A stretch of 64,000 bases of DNA from Elymus sibiricus (lineage: Eukaryota > Streptophyta > Magnoliopsida > Poales > Poaceae), in the NCBI GenBank assembly GCA_039707655.1, contig CM077668.1, forward strand, positions 63,381,086 through 63,445,085. The letters run 5' to 3'. Each line of letters begins with the position of its first letter. Position 1 is the first letter of the stretch. The notes under the pieces are model-generated. The model did not search any database and was not told where the DNA came from. It saw only the letters and a program-made list of their open reading frames with translations. Below, one piece after another: positions 1 to 10,375 of the stretch. Position numbers and translations under genes: made by a program.

Positions 1-881
1 TCCAAAAAGTGGGTTTTATTTACAGCCTAGCCTATACTTGCAGGGTTAGCAAAAACACAAGAAACAATGGTGATCGAAACTGAAGAATCATTGAAGGTTT
101 TCTTGAGGATTTCCAACCTAGGAGACAACCAGGGAGTAACACAAGTGAAGAGAAGGAGCAATGAAGGGACTCACGGCAGAATCGAATCGTGTGATGTCCA
201 TCCTCTACAGCGACCCAACGCAGCAGACTGCCAAATCGAATTGAAGCGCACCAAGAGGGTCTCGTCGGCGGCGGCGAGCAAGACCTCTCCCGGCCTGCAT
301 CTGTCTAGTTGGTGTTGCTGGGTGTGTGAGAAATCGATAGGAGACAGGAGACGTTGCAGCAGGGGAAGCAGATCAAATCGAACAAGACAAGAGACCTTTA
401 GGGGTCGGAGCTGCTGCTTGTCCTGGGAGAGAGGTGAGGACCTCCATGGCGTCGGCTGCAGAACCCGACTCGTCCCCGCTCCTCTCCTCTGCTGCTATTA
501 CAAAGGAAGAGAAAGAGATTATAGAGAGGAAGAGAGAGGAGAAAGGAGCGGGAGGGGATGAACTCACCGGTGTTGGAGGCGACGCCCGAAACCCTAGCCA
601 CGGGGCCATGCTATGGTTTCGGGCCTCTCTGTCCAGGAGCTGCTGCCGGGTCGGACCTCCATGGAGAGGTGGTCGCGGCCCAGGTCGACGACGGCGCTGT
701 GGATCTGGGCGCTGCCTCACCTTGTCGCTCGATCCCTTCCCTTCCCTTGGGAGAGACCCTTGGGTTGGGTTGGGAGAGAAGGTGAGGGGCGCGGGAGAGG
801 GGAGGGAATGAGGCGCCGGCGGTGGGGGGAGAAGGGCGGAGGTCGCCGGAGTTGGGGCAGAGGAGGGCGGCGGCTGGATTT
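1..881. other. GC-rich leader-like island, no gene assigned
   Basis: The first 240 bases show nothing I recognise. From about 240 to 880 the sequence is GC-rich, as in grass promoter or first-exon regions. On the plus strand an ATG at 455 opens a stretch beginning MASAAEPDSSPLLSSAAI, then rich in Lys and Glu, which could be an N-terminal exon. The minus strand is open over the same span, so composition alone explains the open frames. No domain, downstream exon or partner gene supports a model. It may be the 5' end of a gene to the left, or a captured exon. Confidence 0.25.
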
Positions 882-1117
882 GGGTTATGTTTGGATTCTG
901 GTCAAAGCGTACCCTACCAAAATTTTGGTCATGACCAAATAATTGGTCTTTGTTTGGATGGTTGTCAATTATTTGGCATACCAATGAACTCTAGCCAACT
1001 CTAATTCATTTTTCTTGTCAATGTTGGCCAAATCATTGGCAACCAAAACCTCAACCAAATTTTTGGCTAGCCAATGCTTTGGTGGGGCAACCTTGGGCAT
1101 AAACCAAACACATCCCG
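882..1117. mobile_element. MITE-like element with GTTTGG-type termini
   Basis: The left end begins gggttatgtttggattctg and the right end is cataaaccaaacacatccc. The reverse complement of the right end, gggatgtgtttggtttatg, pairs imperfectly with the left end. The interior repeats short words such as ttggcca and ccaaat in both orientations, giving a folded-back AT-rich element with no coding capacity. Ends of this kind are common in grass hAT and Harbinger MITEs. I could not fix a target duplication, so the superfamily is open. Confidence 0.45.
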
Positions 1118-1179
1118 GTTTCCTAGGGTGGGGTGGGGGTTGGGGTTGAGGGATGGTCTCTTGGCCTAGTCCTCTGGCT

Positions 1180-1677
1180 TGGTTTCGTTTGATCCAAAAA
1201 TTTCATGGGCTGAGCGCGCGCGGGCGACTCCACCTAAGAAGACTCTTCTTTTGATTGGCCGGGTTCAACCTCCCACGGATCCATCCCTCACTCAAGCCAT
1301 CTTAGCCATCCATCCCTTCCCTTTCAGATCCGACGACGGAGACCCCACGTCACACGGATCACGCTTCATGCCTACTTCCAATGAAGCATGACATTTTTTT
1401 CACCGCACCCAAACAACTCAGGCTTAAGTTAAGCTGTTTGTGGATTATTATAAATCTTAAACAAAATCTAGAAACACAAGTTTAGTGTAAATATACATAA
1501 CTAAAAAGTGTCAAAATGAATTTTTAACTACAAACACTATCCCTCTACTTTGTCGTGCCCTCGAAACTCCGTGTTGCCCGGTGGGCTCTCTGTGGCCCGG
1601 TCTCCTACGACTCCAACGGACCTCTTGCCGCCGCCCGGTGAGCTCTTCATTGCTAGTGGGGGTGTGGATTAAAAACG

Positions 1678-1775
<98 letters not shown>

Positions 1776-2060
1776 GTGGGCCAGGCAGGAGGGAGCATCC
1801 CAAATATTTCGGCTTCCGCGGATCGACCCCTAGCCCTTTTGATCTCATCCATCCACACACTTTTTTCCTCCAAGATCCGACGGGCGGACACCATGTGTCA
1901 TGCGGATCGCGCTCCTTTTCTCTCTATACATAAAACTCAACGATCAACTCTACCCTAACTTTCTTCATGCATTATTATAAATAACTATAAACGAAATCTT
2001 GAAAGCAATCTAAGCACAATTATATGAAACAAAAAAAATGTTGAAATGATTTCTTTTAAT
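1180..2060. repeat. Diverged direct repeat flanking a microsatellite
   Basis: Two stretches resemble each other in the same order: 1260-1540 and 1800-2060. Shared landmarks are a catccatcc block, gatccgacg(a/g)(c/g)cgga, then a cggatc(a/g)cgc block, a (g/c)attattataaat block and an aaacaaaatct/aaacgaaatct block. A ccggtgagctcttc word follows each copy (near 1636 and 2280). They look like tandem or nested copies of an old non-coding element. No open frame of value was seen. Confidence 0.4.
1681..1772. repeat. (TC)46 microsatellite
   Basis: An uninterrupted TC dinucleotide run of 92 bases. It creates artificial open frames of alternating Arg-Glu on the minus strand and Ser-Leu on the plus strand, which should not be annotated as genes. 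It is a likely length-polymorphic marker. Confidence 0.98.
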
Positions 2061-2589
2061 CGTACAACTAACTATTTTCTTTTCCGCCATGTCGGACCCG
2101 CTCATCAATGGGTTACTGTTTATATTTATGTCCCTACCCTCCGCCGGAAACGCCAATTGTGCATCGAGTCGGCGATTCCCCGACGCCGGTGGGCTTTTCC
2201 ACGAGGACAGCCCGCCAATTCCTCTATTGTCTACCGTGTGTGCATGACGTGCTCTTGAAGCTTTTTCGTGTTGTTGATCCGGTGAGCTCTTCGAGGCCCC
2301 GTATCCCCGATTATAGCCATGTTAACCTTGAACAACGACGTCCACATCATGCCCTTCATCGTCTACCTCGAGCCGCCCAAGCCCAAGTAGGTCATTCACC
2401 TCATTCTGCAGTGTGTCGAGGAGCCACACGCCGCCGTCATCACCCGTGAGGTAGCGGCTCGTTGTTAATTGTGGCAACGGCGTTGGCCTAGAGGGACCGA
2501 TCATCCAAGCGACTTTTTATTTGGTGGTGATATGACTAACGAAACAATCAACTCTTTCTTTTCCATACATGGATGCGTGTATGTTGTGT

Positions 2590-3077
2590 TGTGCAAGGAG
2601 TTGATCACTTTCGACCACCTAGGAGAAAGAATTAGAAGCAAAATCCACGGATGGTTTGAAAAGAAGTTAGCGTGTGCTGGAAGGGACACTCTTTTGAAAA
2701 CAATGGTACAAGCTATTCCCACCTTTAGCATGAGTTGCTTCCTTCTCACAAAAAAAGTCTGCAAGGGTTTCACTTCTTGCATGGCAAAATATTGGTGGAG
2801 TAGTTCCCTGGATCGGAAAACAATGCATTGGATTTCTTGGGACAAATTAGCTACACCAAAGATCAAGGGTGGAATGGGATTCCATGACTTGCATCTGTTC
2901 AACCTCGCACTGTTGGGGAAGCATGGATGGAGACTCATGAATAATCCAAATTCCCTCTGTGCAAGAGTTTTAAAGGCAAGGTATTTTCCGGACACAGATT
3001 TTTTGCTTGCTACTGTACCTAAATCCTCTTCAGCTACATGGCATGCAATTGTGGCCGGACGTGATGCTCTAAAAAAT
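2590..3077 (+). pseudogene. LINE reverse transcriptase, C-terminal part (5' half of a split LINE)
   Basis: The frame reads LGERIRSKIHGWFEKKL, then a GRDTLLKTMVQAIPTFSMSC block, KYWW, and a GGMGFHDLHLFNLALLGKHG block. These are hallmarks of the thumb and post-thumb region of plant L1-type non-LTR reverse transcriptases. The catalytic palm is absent, so the element is 5'-truncated. The frame stops abruptly at 3077 because a MULE is inserted there. Removing the MULE and one target copy (8,851 bp) joins this frame to the one at 11929 without a shift. Upstream sequence (2046-2590) is unassigned. Confidence 0.88.
3069..3077. repeat. MULE target-site duplication, left copy
   Basis: The 9-base word ctaaaaaat directly precedes the left TIR and recurs exactly at 11920-11928 after the right TIR. 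Nine-base duplications are the signature of Mutator-superfamily insertion. Confidence 0.95.
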
Positions 3078-3180
3078 GCTAATTTTTTTTAAATAATACA
3101 TTTTTTTTATAAATTACAGAAATAATACACGAATTTGAAAATTTTCAAAAATAGAATCCAGTCGGCTGGAGCTAAGCCGA
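3078..3180 (+). repeat. MULE left terminal inverted repeat
   Basis: About 103 bases, AT-rich for the first 80 and then entering the first CAGTCGGCTGGAGCTAAGCCGA palindrome. Pairs with 11816-11919, apart from one substitution and one T-run indel. Confidence 0.95.
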
Positions 3181-3390
3181 TAGGCCACGTGGCAGGTTCA
3201 GTCGGCTACGGCTAAGCCGACAGGCCACGTGGCAGCTTCTGATTTGCCCGAACACGTCGACCATCGCGTTGGATTCGCCAGTCGGCCTGGCGCGCTGCAG
3301 TCGGCTGCGGCCCAGCCGACAGGGTTCCAGTCGGCCCCGGCGCAGCCGACAGGCCGTCCAATCGGCCGGGGCGTGGCCGACAGGGGCCTG
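3156..3390. repeat. Left subterminal palindrome array
   Basis: About six copies of a hairpin-forming unit of the form agtcggct-(short spacer)-agccgac, some joined by aggccacgtggcag. Loops and spacers vary while the arms are kept. Subterminal arrays of this type often bind transposase; that role here is inference. Confidence 0.85.
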
Positions 3391-3399
3391 CCAGCCCAC

Positions 3400-3810
3400 C
3401 GCGCCTTTTCTCCTTCCCTCCTCCTTTTCTCCTTCCCTTCTTCTCCTTATCTCCTTCCTCCTGCGCCCGTGAGCTCTCCTTCTTCCTCTTCTTGCTCTCT
3501 CTCTCATTTCTCTCTCAGTCTCTCGCAACCCCCCGTCGATCTCCTCGCTGGTCCATCCATTTTTGCATCCAACCCACAGAAAGAGTAGATCATAGCCAAC
3601 TCCGGTGGCCTACAGTATTTTTTTTTCCAATAGGATAGTTTTTTTTCTCGTTCAAGTGAGGTGAGGAGGAGGCATGGTGGAGGTGGTTGAACCATGGTAG
3701 AGGTGGTGGTGAGGAGGAGTTGCTGCTGGGGAGGAAGAAGTGGTGAGGAGGAGGAGGAGGTGCGGCTGAGTTGAAGAGAGGAGCAAGAAGCAGTGGCACA
3801 CGCGTCGAAG
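3400..3810 (+). promoter_or_regulatory. Putative promoter/leader of the MULE transposase gene
   Basis: A pyrimidine-rich tract (3405-3530, cttcccttcttctcc type) resembles grass 5' leaders. It is followed by a purine-rich stretch that ends in a plausible splice donor, gaag|gtatac, at 3810/3811. No clear TATA box was pinned down. Confidence 0.4.
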
Positions 3811-4438
3811 GTATACCTATGTCGTCAAATAATTTCTCTGAGTTGTACATATTTTGAAAAATTAATGTCAGTATTTTTAGTTGCTCCGGGTAATATTTCG
3901 TGTTATATGTGCATGTCAAATATTTAGGTCTGTTAGTATTTTTAGTTGCTCCGGTAATATTTCGTGTTATATGTGCATGTCAAATATTTAGGTCTGTTAG
4001 TATTTTTAGTTGCTCCGGTAATATTTCGTGTTATATGTGCATGTCAAATATTTAGGTCTGTTAGTATTTTTAGTTGCTCCGGTAATATTTCGTGTTATAT
4101 GTGCATGTCAAATATTTAGGTCAGTCAATATTTTTAGTTGCTCCGGTAATATCCCGTGTTATATGTGCATGTCAAATATTTAGGTCTGTCAGTATTTTTA
4201 GTTGCTCCGGTAATATCCCGTGTTATATGTGCATGTCAAATATTTAGGTCTGTCAAATATTTAGGTATGTCAGTATTTTTAGTTGCTCCGGTAATATCCA
4301 TAATATATTAAGTTGTTTCAATATTTAGCTTCGTTAATATTCCCTAATCTATGTACTTGTCAAATATTTAGGAGTGTGAATATATGTAGTTTGTCATGTT
4401 GTTTAACAGTTGTCTGTCCATGTTAAAAAAATTTATAG
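3811..4438 (+). other. Putative 5'-UTR intron of the transposase gene with 64-bp tandem repeats
   Basis: The donor gtatac at 3811 and the acceptor atttatag at 4438 frame a 628-bp intron that ends ten bases before the transposase ATG. Inside it a 64-bp unit (gttagtatttttagttgctc...aatatttaggtct) is repeated head to tail. Copies start at 3867, 3932, 3996, 4060, 4124 and 4188, with a degraded one at 4269. Later copies carry atatccc where earlier ones have atatttc. The intron is inferred from splice consensus only; the repeats are directly visible. Confidence 0.5.
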
Positions 4439-4448
4439 GTGAGCCGAG

Positions 4449-7238
4449 ATGTCTGATATAGTGAAGTTCATATTTTTCTACGGTCCTGGTAATGTCCAAA
4501 CAAATGAGATTGGGGTTGATCTGAGTGAATTTGAGCACATAGAGGTGGCACTGACCGACCCTCAAACATGGTCTCTTAGTCAGTTGAAAGAATGGGTGAC
4601 AGCATGTTTAGGGCTGAATACTGAAACACAGACCGTGGGTGTTCATGCATTGTGGACCCGGTCAAGTTCGAATGTCTTCTTCTATTTGAGGCCAGTAGAG
4701 AGGGATTCTCAATGGGTGCGCTGGTTACAAGGTTGCGAAACAAGGGGATGCAATCCTTGTGCCTTAGTGCTTCCCGTTCTGAAGGAGGTAATTGCGCCTG
4801 AAGGCCAGGGTGGTAACGATCCTGGGCAAAGCAGTGACGGGATGATGTTATCTGTGTCAAATGCTGGAGATGATGGTTACGAACAAGGGCAGAGTAGTCA
4901 GGTAGAAGGAGGAAATGGCGATGGTTATTACAGTGGCGAGGCGGACGCGGACGAGGTAGATGGGCACATGCAGAACATCATGGAAGAAGAAGACACCGAT
5001 ATTGAAAGTGGTCATGCAGATAATTCTGACGAGTCAGATGAAGAAGAAAATGCAGAGGAGGTCCCGATTCCTGCTTCTTGGAATCATGACTTCTCATCTG
5101 CAATGACCGTGAACGATGGTCATGATTCTGCCTGGCAATATCACCAAAACAACATTGCGACCGGTGCTATGTATCCCAACAAAGAAGCTCTGAAGGACGC
5201 AATAATAAATTGGGCAATGTCCACGCAAAGGGTTTTCATAGCTGAGGTGTCCAGTCAGAAATACTTGACAATGGTATGCAAGAATGCAGGTTGTCCTGCC
5301 AGGGTGCATGGCTATCTCCCTAAGTATGGCACAAGTTGGGTGATCAGTGACCTAGTTCATCACACATGTCTTATTCCCTGCATCCCTCAAGATCATCCCA
5401 ACCTTTCATCCACGCTTATTGCGAGGTTGTTTTACAGTGAGATAGTGGAGAGCAAAGCGATGGAAGTTAAGGCTATCCAGACAAAAGTATTCGTCAGGTT
5501 CAGGTACAGAATTTCTTACGGCAAGGCTTGGAGGGCTAAGCAAAAGGCGCTTGAGAGCAGATTTGGTTCTTATTTCGATGCATATGACTCAGTTGTCCGG
5601 CTCCTCCAGACGCTGAAGGACAGGAATCCGGGCACCTATGTCGACATCGAAGACCTCTTCATGCCAGAGTTCCCAACTGTGAGGGTGCTGCATCGACTGT
5701 TCTTCTCTTTCGGTGTATGCATCGAAGCTTTCAGGCACTGTCGATCGGTGATATGTGTAGATGGCACTTTTCTGACTGGCAAGTACAAGGGTCAGATCCT
5801 GACAGCCATTGGTCAAGACGGCCAAAATCAAATAGTCCCACTGGCATTTGCTTTTGTTGAGAGTGAGAACATTGGAAGTTGGACATGGTTCTTCAGGCAA
5901 CTGAAAATATCAGTTGTGAAGGATAAGCCCAATGTGTGCATCCTTCATGACAGGCATGCAGGTATACTCAGTGCGATAAAGACACTGACAAACCCTGGCC
6001 CTGAGGAACAAACTCCATGGCAGGACTTGCAAAGCCGTTGGTGCATGCGCCATCTGGGGGCTAATTTCTTCTCGCAGTTCAGAAATAAGAGCCTGATGAA
6101 TCTATTCAAAAAACTATGCAAGCAGAACCAGCTATGGAAGTACAATTTGATACGTGACAGACTTAATGTGTGCACGCGGAGACACGTTAGTGACAGGAAA
6201 GCTGCAAGAGATGCAGCGGTCAGGGCACATGTTGAAGCAGTAGCAGCACAGTTAGCAACAGGACCAGCTGCCGTGGAGGAGGAGTCCGTTGGGCTTTGTG
6301 ACTTGCCAGGATTTGACCCACCTGGTACTAGGAGAAGGCTCGGGAGGTCGATTAAAACCTTCGAGCAGTGGATAGAGCATGAGCCTCTGGAGAGGTGGTC
6401 TTTGCTGCATGACACACATGGAGCAAGGTACGGTGTCATGCCTACCAACCTCGCAGAAACATACAACTTTGTCCTCAGAGGAAACCGGGCATTGCCACTT
6501 ACAGCCATCGTTGAGGGTATTTTCTATGGCACCGTGAAGTACTTCAGAGATAGACGTCAAAAGGCAGAGCAACATATGTTGAACAACCCAAACACACGTT
6601 ACTGTGAAAGGATTATGAAGTACATGGAAGAAAAGATGGAAAAAGCCAGGTCACACACTGTAGTCCCCATTGGTAATCAAGAAAGAAGGTTTGAGGTCCG
6701 CTTAGCTAACAACAAATTCGGCTGTGCAAATGAGCTGAGGACGCATGAGGTGAAAATTGGAAATGAAGTCTGGCCAACGTGTGAGTGCACATGCAACAAA
6801 CCGAAGTTGCTTCACCTACCATGCTCCCATGTACTTGCTGCTTGCGGGCAGCTTGGAATGGACGCAATTTCGTTTGTGACTCCATATTTTCTGAAAGAGT
6901 CCGTCCTCAATACCTGGACAGGTGAGTTGCTGGGATTTCGCTCAATGGGTAACTTCAGCACCGTTAATCCTGATGAAAGGCGGTACATTCCAGACCCAGA
7001 GAATATGCGAACAAGTAGAGGCAGACGACAATGTCATCGCATCCGGAATGATATGGATGAATCTGAAGCGGGAGGCCCCACTATGCAATGCATTTTATGC
7101 AATGAAATTGGCCATAGGGACACTAATTGTCCCACTTTCGTCACTGCCAGTGGTACTGGGCGTGGACGAGGCAACCGGGGACGAGGAAGCAGAGGAGGAA
7201 GAGGAGGAAGAGGAGGAAGAGGGAGAGGAAGAACCTAG
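4449..7238 (+). CDS. MuDR/MULE-type transposase
   Basis: A 929-aa single-exon protein that would cut and move the surrounding MULE in the nucleus. In order it has: an N-terminal domain of about 110 aa as in many plant MULE transposases; a very acidic linker (about 120-215); a MuDR-type zinc-binding DNA-binding domain (about 235-305, with VCKNAGCPARVHG and HTC); and an RNase-H-like catalytic core with the DDE triad at Asp438 (CVDGTFLTGKYKG), Asp501 (ILHDRHAG) and Glu670 (LAETYNFVLRGNR). A SWIM zinc finger follows (C778, C780, C792, H794), then a CCHC knuckle (C881, C884, H889, C894), and the protein ends in an RGG-like Arg/Gly tail. No stop or frameshift is seen, so the enzyme may still work. 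The start follows a plausible 5'-UTR intron. It lies 270 bp upstream of the PMD gene on the same strand. Confidence 0.93.
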   Translation: MSDIVKFIFFYGPGNVQTNEIGVDLSEFEHIEVALTDPQTWSLSQLKEWVTACLGLNTETQTVGVHALWTRSSSNVFFYLRPVERDSQWVRWLQGCETRGCNPCALVLPVLKEVIAPEGQGGNDPGQSSDGMMLSVSNAGDDGYEQGQSSQVEGGNGDGYYSGEADADEVDGHMQNIMEEEDTDIESGHADNSDESDEEENAEEVPIPASWNHDFSSAMTVNDGHDSAWQYHQNNIATGAMYPNKEALKDAIINWAMSTQRVFIAEVSSQKYLTMVCKNAGCPARVHGYLPKYGTSWVISDLVHHTCLIPCIPQDHPNLSSTLIARLFYSEIVESKAMEVKAIQTKVFVRFRYRISYGKAWRAKQKALESRFGSYFDAYDSVVRLLQTLKDRNPGTYVDIEDLFMPEFPTVRVLHRLFFSFGVCIEAFRHCRSVICVDGTFLTGKYKGQILTAIGQDGQNQIVPLAFAFVESENIGSWTWFFRQLKISVVKDKPNVCILHDRHAGILSAIKTLTNPGPEEQTPWQDLQSRWCMRHLGANFFSQFRNKSLMNLFKKLCKQNQLWKYNLIRDRLNVCTRRHVSDRKAARDAAVRAHVEAVAAQLATGPAAVEEESVGLCDLPGFDPPGTRRRLGRSIKTFEQWIEHEPLERWSLLHDTHGARYGVMPTNLAETYNFVLRGNRALPLTAIVEGIFYGTVKYFRDRRQKAEQHMLNNPNTRYCERIMKYMEEKMEKARSHTVVPIGNQERRFEVRLANNKFGCANELRTHEVKIGNEVWPTCECTCNKPKLLHLPCSHVLAACGQLGMDAISFVTPYFLKESVLNTWTGELLGFRSMGNFSTVNPDERRYIPDPENMRTSRGRRQCHRIRNDMDESEAGGPTMQCILCNEIGHRDTNCPTFVTASGTGRGRGNRGRGSRGGRGGRGGRGRGRT

Positions 7239-7239
7239 G

Positions 7240-7500
7240 CTGCACTAAGTTCTAAATTTGTATTCAGTGTGGCATTAACTTCTAAATTTGTATTAAGTGT
7301 GACACTAAGTTCTAAATTTGTATTCAGTGTGGAACTATGTTGAACTTTGTATTAAGTGTGGCACTATGTTTGAAATTTGTATTAGTTGTGATATTATGTT
7401 GCAAATTGTATTAAGTGTGGACTATGTTTAAAATTTGTATTAAATATGCCACTAAGTTTGAAATTTGTATTAATTGTGGCAATATGTTTGAAATTTGTAT
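7240..7500. repeat. Degenerate ~35-bp tandem repeats between transposase and PMD gene
   Basis: About eight imperfect copies of a unit like ctaagttctaaatttgtattaagtgtggca fill the gap between the transposase stop and the PMD start. The last copy ends in gtatgtgcag, which could serve as a splice acceptor for the PMD gene. The AT-rich array may act as transposase-gene 3' UTR and terminator. Confidence 0.75.
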
Positions 7501-7508
7501 GTGCAGGA

Positions 7509-10124
7509 ATGACAGAAATGTCGTTGCTTAATCCGGAAATTGATAGTAAACATCGTGCGGCGGTAGGTTATGAGCGCCAGCTTGAGCCCCTGTGCACTCG
7601 CACTCAAAGGAAAGATTGGATGATACACGAGGGATGGGTTGAACGGTACGTGCTTTATTTATTTGTTTCAATCACGTATATTGATGGGACGCACTAACTG
7701 AATTGCCCTAACATGCAGGTTGAAATGGGCTGGCCTATTACCTTTCGCGCGGCTGGTTGAGCGCACGGATACCTCCAGACGCGTCGCCATCGACACCTCT
7801 TTGCTCACGTGCTTAGTGGACTGGTGGAGGCCTGAGACCCACACGTTTCACTTCCGCTGGGGAGAGATGGCTCCTACTCTGCAGGATGTGTCACTTTTGC
7901 TGGGACTACCGTTGCCAGGTCATGCCATCGGACCGTTGGAGGCAACGGCTCGTTGGCAGGAAGATTTTGCACAACGTTTCGCGGGTCTTTATGACGGTGC
8001 TCCGGCTCTGGCATCGGAGCATCACGGACCTAAGTATGATTGGTTGCTCCATTTCCAGGTTAGTTCCCCTGCCTCATATCTTTCAGTTGTCGCTATGTAC
8101 TAATGCTTTATCTTTGCTCAATACAGATCCAGAAGTTCCCGGGGTATCCGCAGGTCCCGTTGAATGCGACACAGATCACTCGCAGCCTGGAGGCATATAT
8201 ACTATGGCTTCTCGGTAAGGTGATGTTCACAGAGAACCATGTCACCACTATAAGCGCGCTCTACATCCCTATTGCACTAGAGATCGCGAGAGCTCAGACG
8301 CTGGCTCAGATCACACAGAGGAGTTGGGGTTCGGCGGTCTTAGCGGCTACATATCGAGGTATGTGCAACGCCTGCCAGCTGACGGCACCCACGTCAGCTC
8401 TTCTTGGATGCCCTCTATTTCTACAACTGTGGTCGTGGGAGAGGTTCTCTATAGGACGACCGGACGTACGTATTCAAGAGCCTATGCCCGTAATGTTCGA
8501 TGCTGAAGGCATCGATATGCCTACTTTCGGTCTGTGTTGGACACGTCGCAAGGTATGTCCCGTGTTATAATTTTCTTCTTTGTGTACACTATGGCTGAAA
8601 CTAACTTGTGTTTGCCGCAGAGACGCTATGCTGGTGATCAGACTAGGCGAGCATACATGGCATTAAACGAGCAGTTTGATTTGTACACTGGGGTGATCTG
8701 GCAGCCGTACACGCAAGGATTCATGAATGCAAGATACCCCGGCGGTATGTCTGAGCTATGCTTCAGAGATAGTGATTACTGGATGACGAAAGCGAAGATC
8801 ATATTCGACGTCTTCGTCGAGGAGATGGCCCAGCAGAGGGTTATGAGGCAATTTGGTCTTCAACAGTTGGAGGTGCCTCCCCCTACAGAGCACCCGGTGC
8901 CAGCACACATCCACAGGTATTGTCTTGTTATTCAATATTGAATTGTCTTTCACAATTGTCCATAGTGAAGCATTACTTAATTGTTTAACAACATAATTTT
9001 AGGATCACAAGGAAGGGGATTCACAGGACTGCTGCTGAGTGGCTACAACGTGTTCAGCCGTACGTTACACAATGGGAGACCGCGAACACACTTGTGTGGC
9101 AGGAGAATGTCGAGTTTGATCTCGATGAATTCGATCTCTATTTGCAGCGGTACATGAGCAGAACACGGTTATGCATCGTTCAACACACTCACCCAGATGA
9201 GTTACCTGCCCCTAGTGTGTCCGATATGTACCCGAGCTATGATATTTCGGGCTCTAGGCAATTGGCGGTAAGATATATTCTCTTTGTGTAATGCATCTAG
9301 TTGTTACATACTTTGCCGTGCATACTTAATAATCGTCGTGACAATTTCAGGCTGAGTTGACTATCGGACTTGGCGAGGAGGTGTCCAACTATCGGCGTTC
9401 ACTTTCGGATGCACCACTACTCGTTGCTCGGCCTCAGGTGCAGAACTTTATGGCGCGCATTGAGGGGAGGCTACGAGCTGTGTATCGGGCTATCACGTGC
9501 AGACGCACTTCGGACGTTCTTCATCAGCAGCCCGTACAACGCCCCCCGCGTCACTCGACTGGTCAGGTAGACCCCACGCATCACCGACATGACCCGCGTC
9601 CACGTCTAGCAGAGCAGTGGACGCCCAGGCCACCACGTCCTGACCAGGCTGGTAGTTCGGCGTGGCATCAGCAGCAGGATCCCACGTCAGGCTACGTGTT
9701 TCGGCCAGGACCACAGCAGCAGGGTCCCACGCCAGGCTACATGATGCAACCCCCCCTACAGGTATGTTTCTTCATATTAATTCTTTCCAATATCGATTGC
9801 GACTACGTATTTCGTCAGTACTTATGTTCCATCCCTCCCGCAGCAGGCTACGGATATATGGCGTCTATGTCCGGACATGACGCGTCTATGTCCGAATCCA
9901 GGTGGGAGAGTGAGCCTGACGATGGGCATAACACACAGGAATACTTGTCGCAGCACAACGAGTGGGTGGACATGTATTCGACTCCTGCACCACCTCCCAC
10001 ACAGGAAACACAGTATGACCTGGACGGGTCCGAGCTTCCTCCCCGTATCATCCGGCCACCCCACAGGTATATGTGGCCGACGCCGGAGACACCACCTCAA
10101 CGACGTGGCGGACGAGGTGGCTGA
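7509..10124 (+). CDS. Plant mobile domain (PMD) protein, MAIN-like, carried by the MULE
   Basis: Seven exons with GT-AG borders: 7509-7645, 7719-8058, 8127-8552, 8621-8916, 9003-9267, 9351-9761 and 9844-10124 (about 718 aa). The PMD core spans exons 2-4, with the motif ETHTFHFRWGEMAPTLQDV, then LLGLPLPG and a long helical region; Pro/Gln-rich and acidic tails follow, ending RRGGRGG. PMD occurs in host MAIN/MAIL proteins, which affect meristem upkeep and silencing, and in plant transposons. Exon 6 and exon 7 are out of frame by one base: exon 6 has a 7-C tract (9750-9756), and an eighth C would restore the acidic final exon. So there is either a recent frameshift or a sequencing error. A role in aiding or shielding the MULE is inference. 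Confidence 0.85.
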
Positions 10125-10375
10125 TGATTGTGTGTCACTTATATCTAGCTATGTATGCGATAGACATATATCTGCCTATGTATGCGAGAGACATATTCTA
10201 CCTATGTATGCGAGAGACATATTTCTGTTCATTCGCTTTGTTAATCGAGTTACATTTCCGGAGAGACTGCTGCAGATAATTAAGATACAAGTACATCTGA
10301 ATTAAACGGTACGACTGACCATAAATAATACTGCATACAAACTACATGAAGACATCATCGTGCTTCTCGCTAACA

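Noticed and set aside
1511..1958. Long ORFs over the TC repeat (RERERE and SLSLSL proteins)
   Set aside because: They arise only from the (TC)46 microsatellite and have no domains or flanking gene structure.
3867..4372. Possible CRISPR-like or regular-spaced array
   Set aside because: Whole 64-bp units are repeated head to tail with no unique spacers, in a plant genome; it is a simple tandem repeat.
7446..7508. Hydrophobic N-terminal extension of the PMD protein (MPLSLKFVLIVAICLKFVCA)
   Set aside because: It is encoded by the AT-rich tandem repeat and ends at a likely splice acceptor; not a signal peptide.
9822..10305. Alternative PMD 3' frame (QATDIWRLCPDMTR...) predicted by strict splicing
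   Set aside because: Its composition (Arg/Cys/Trp-rich, no natural end) is poor compared with the acidic frame ending RGGRGG; a one-base loss upstream explains it better.
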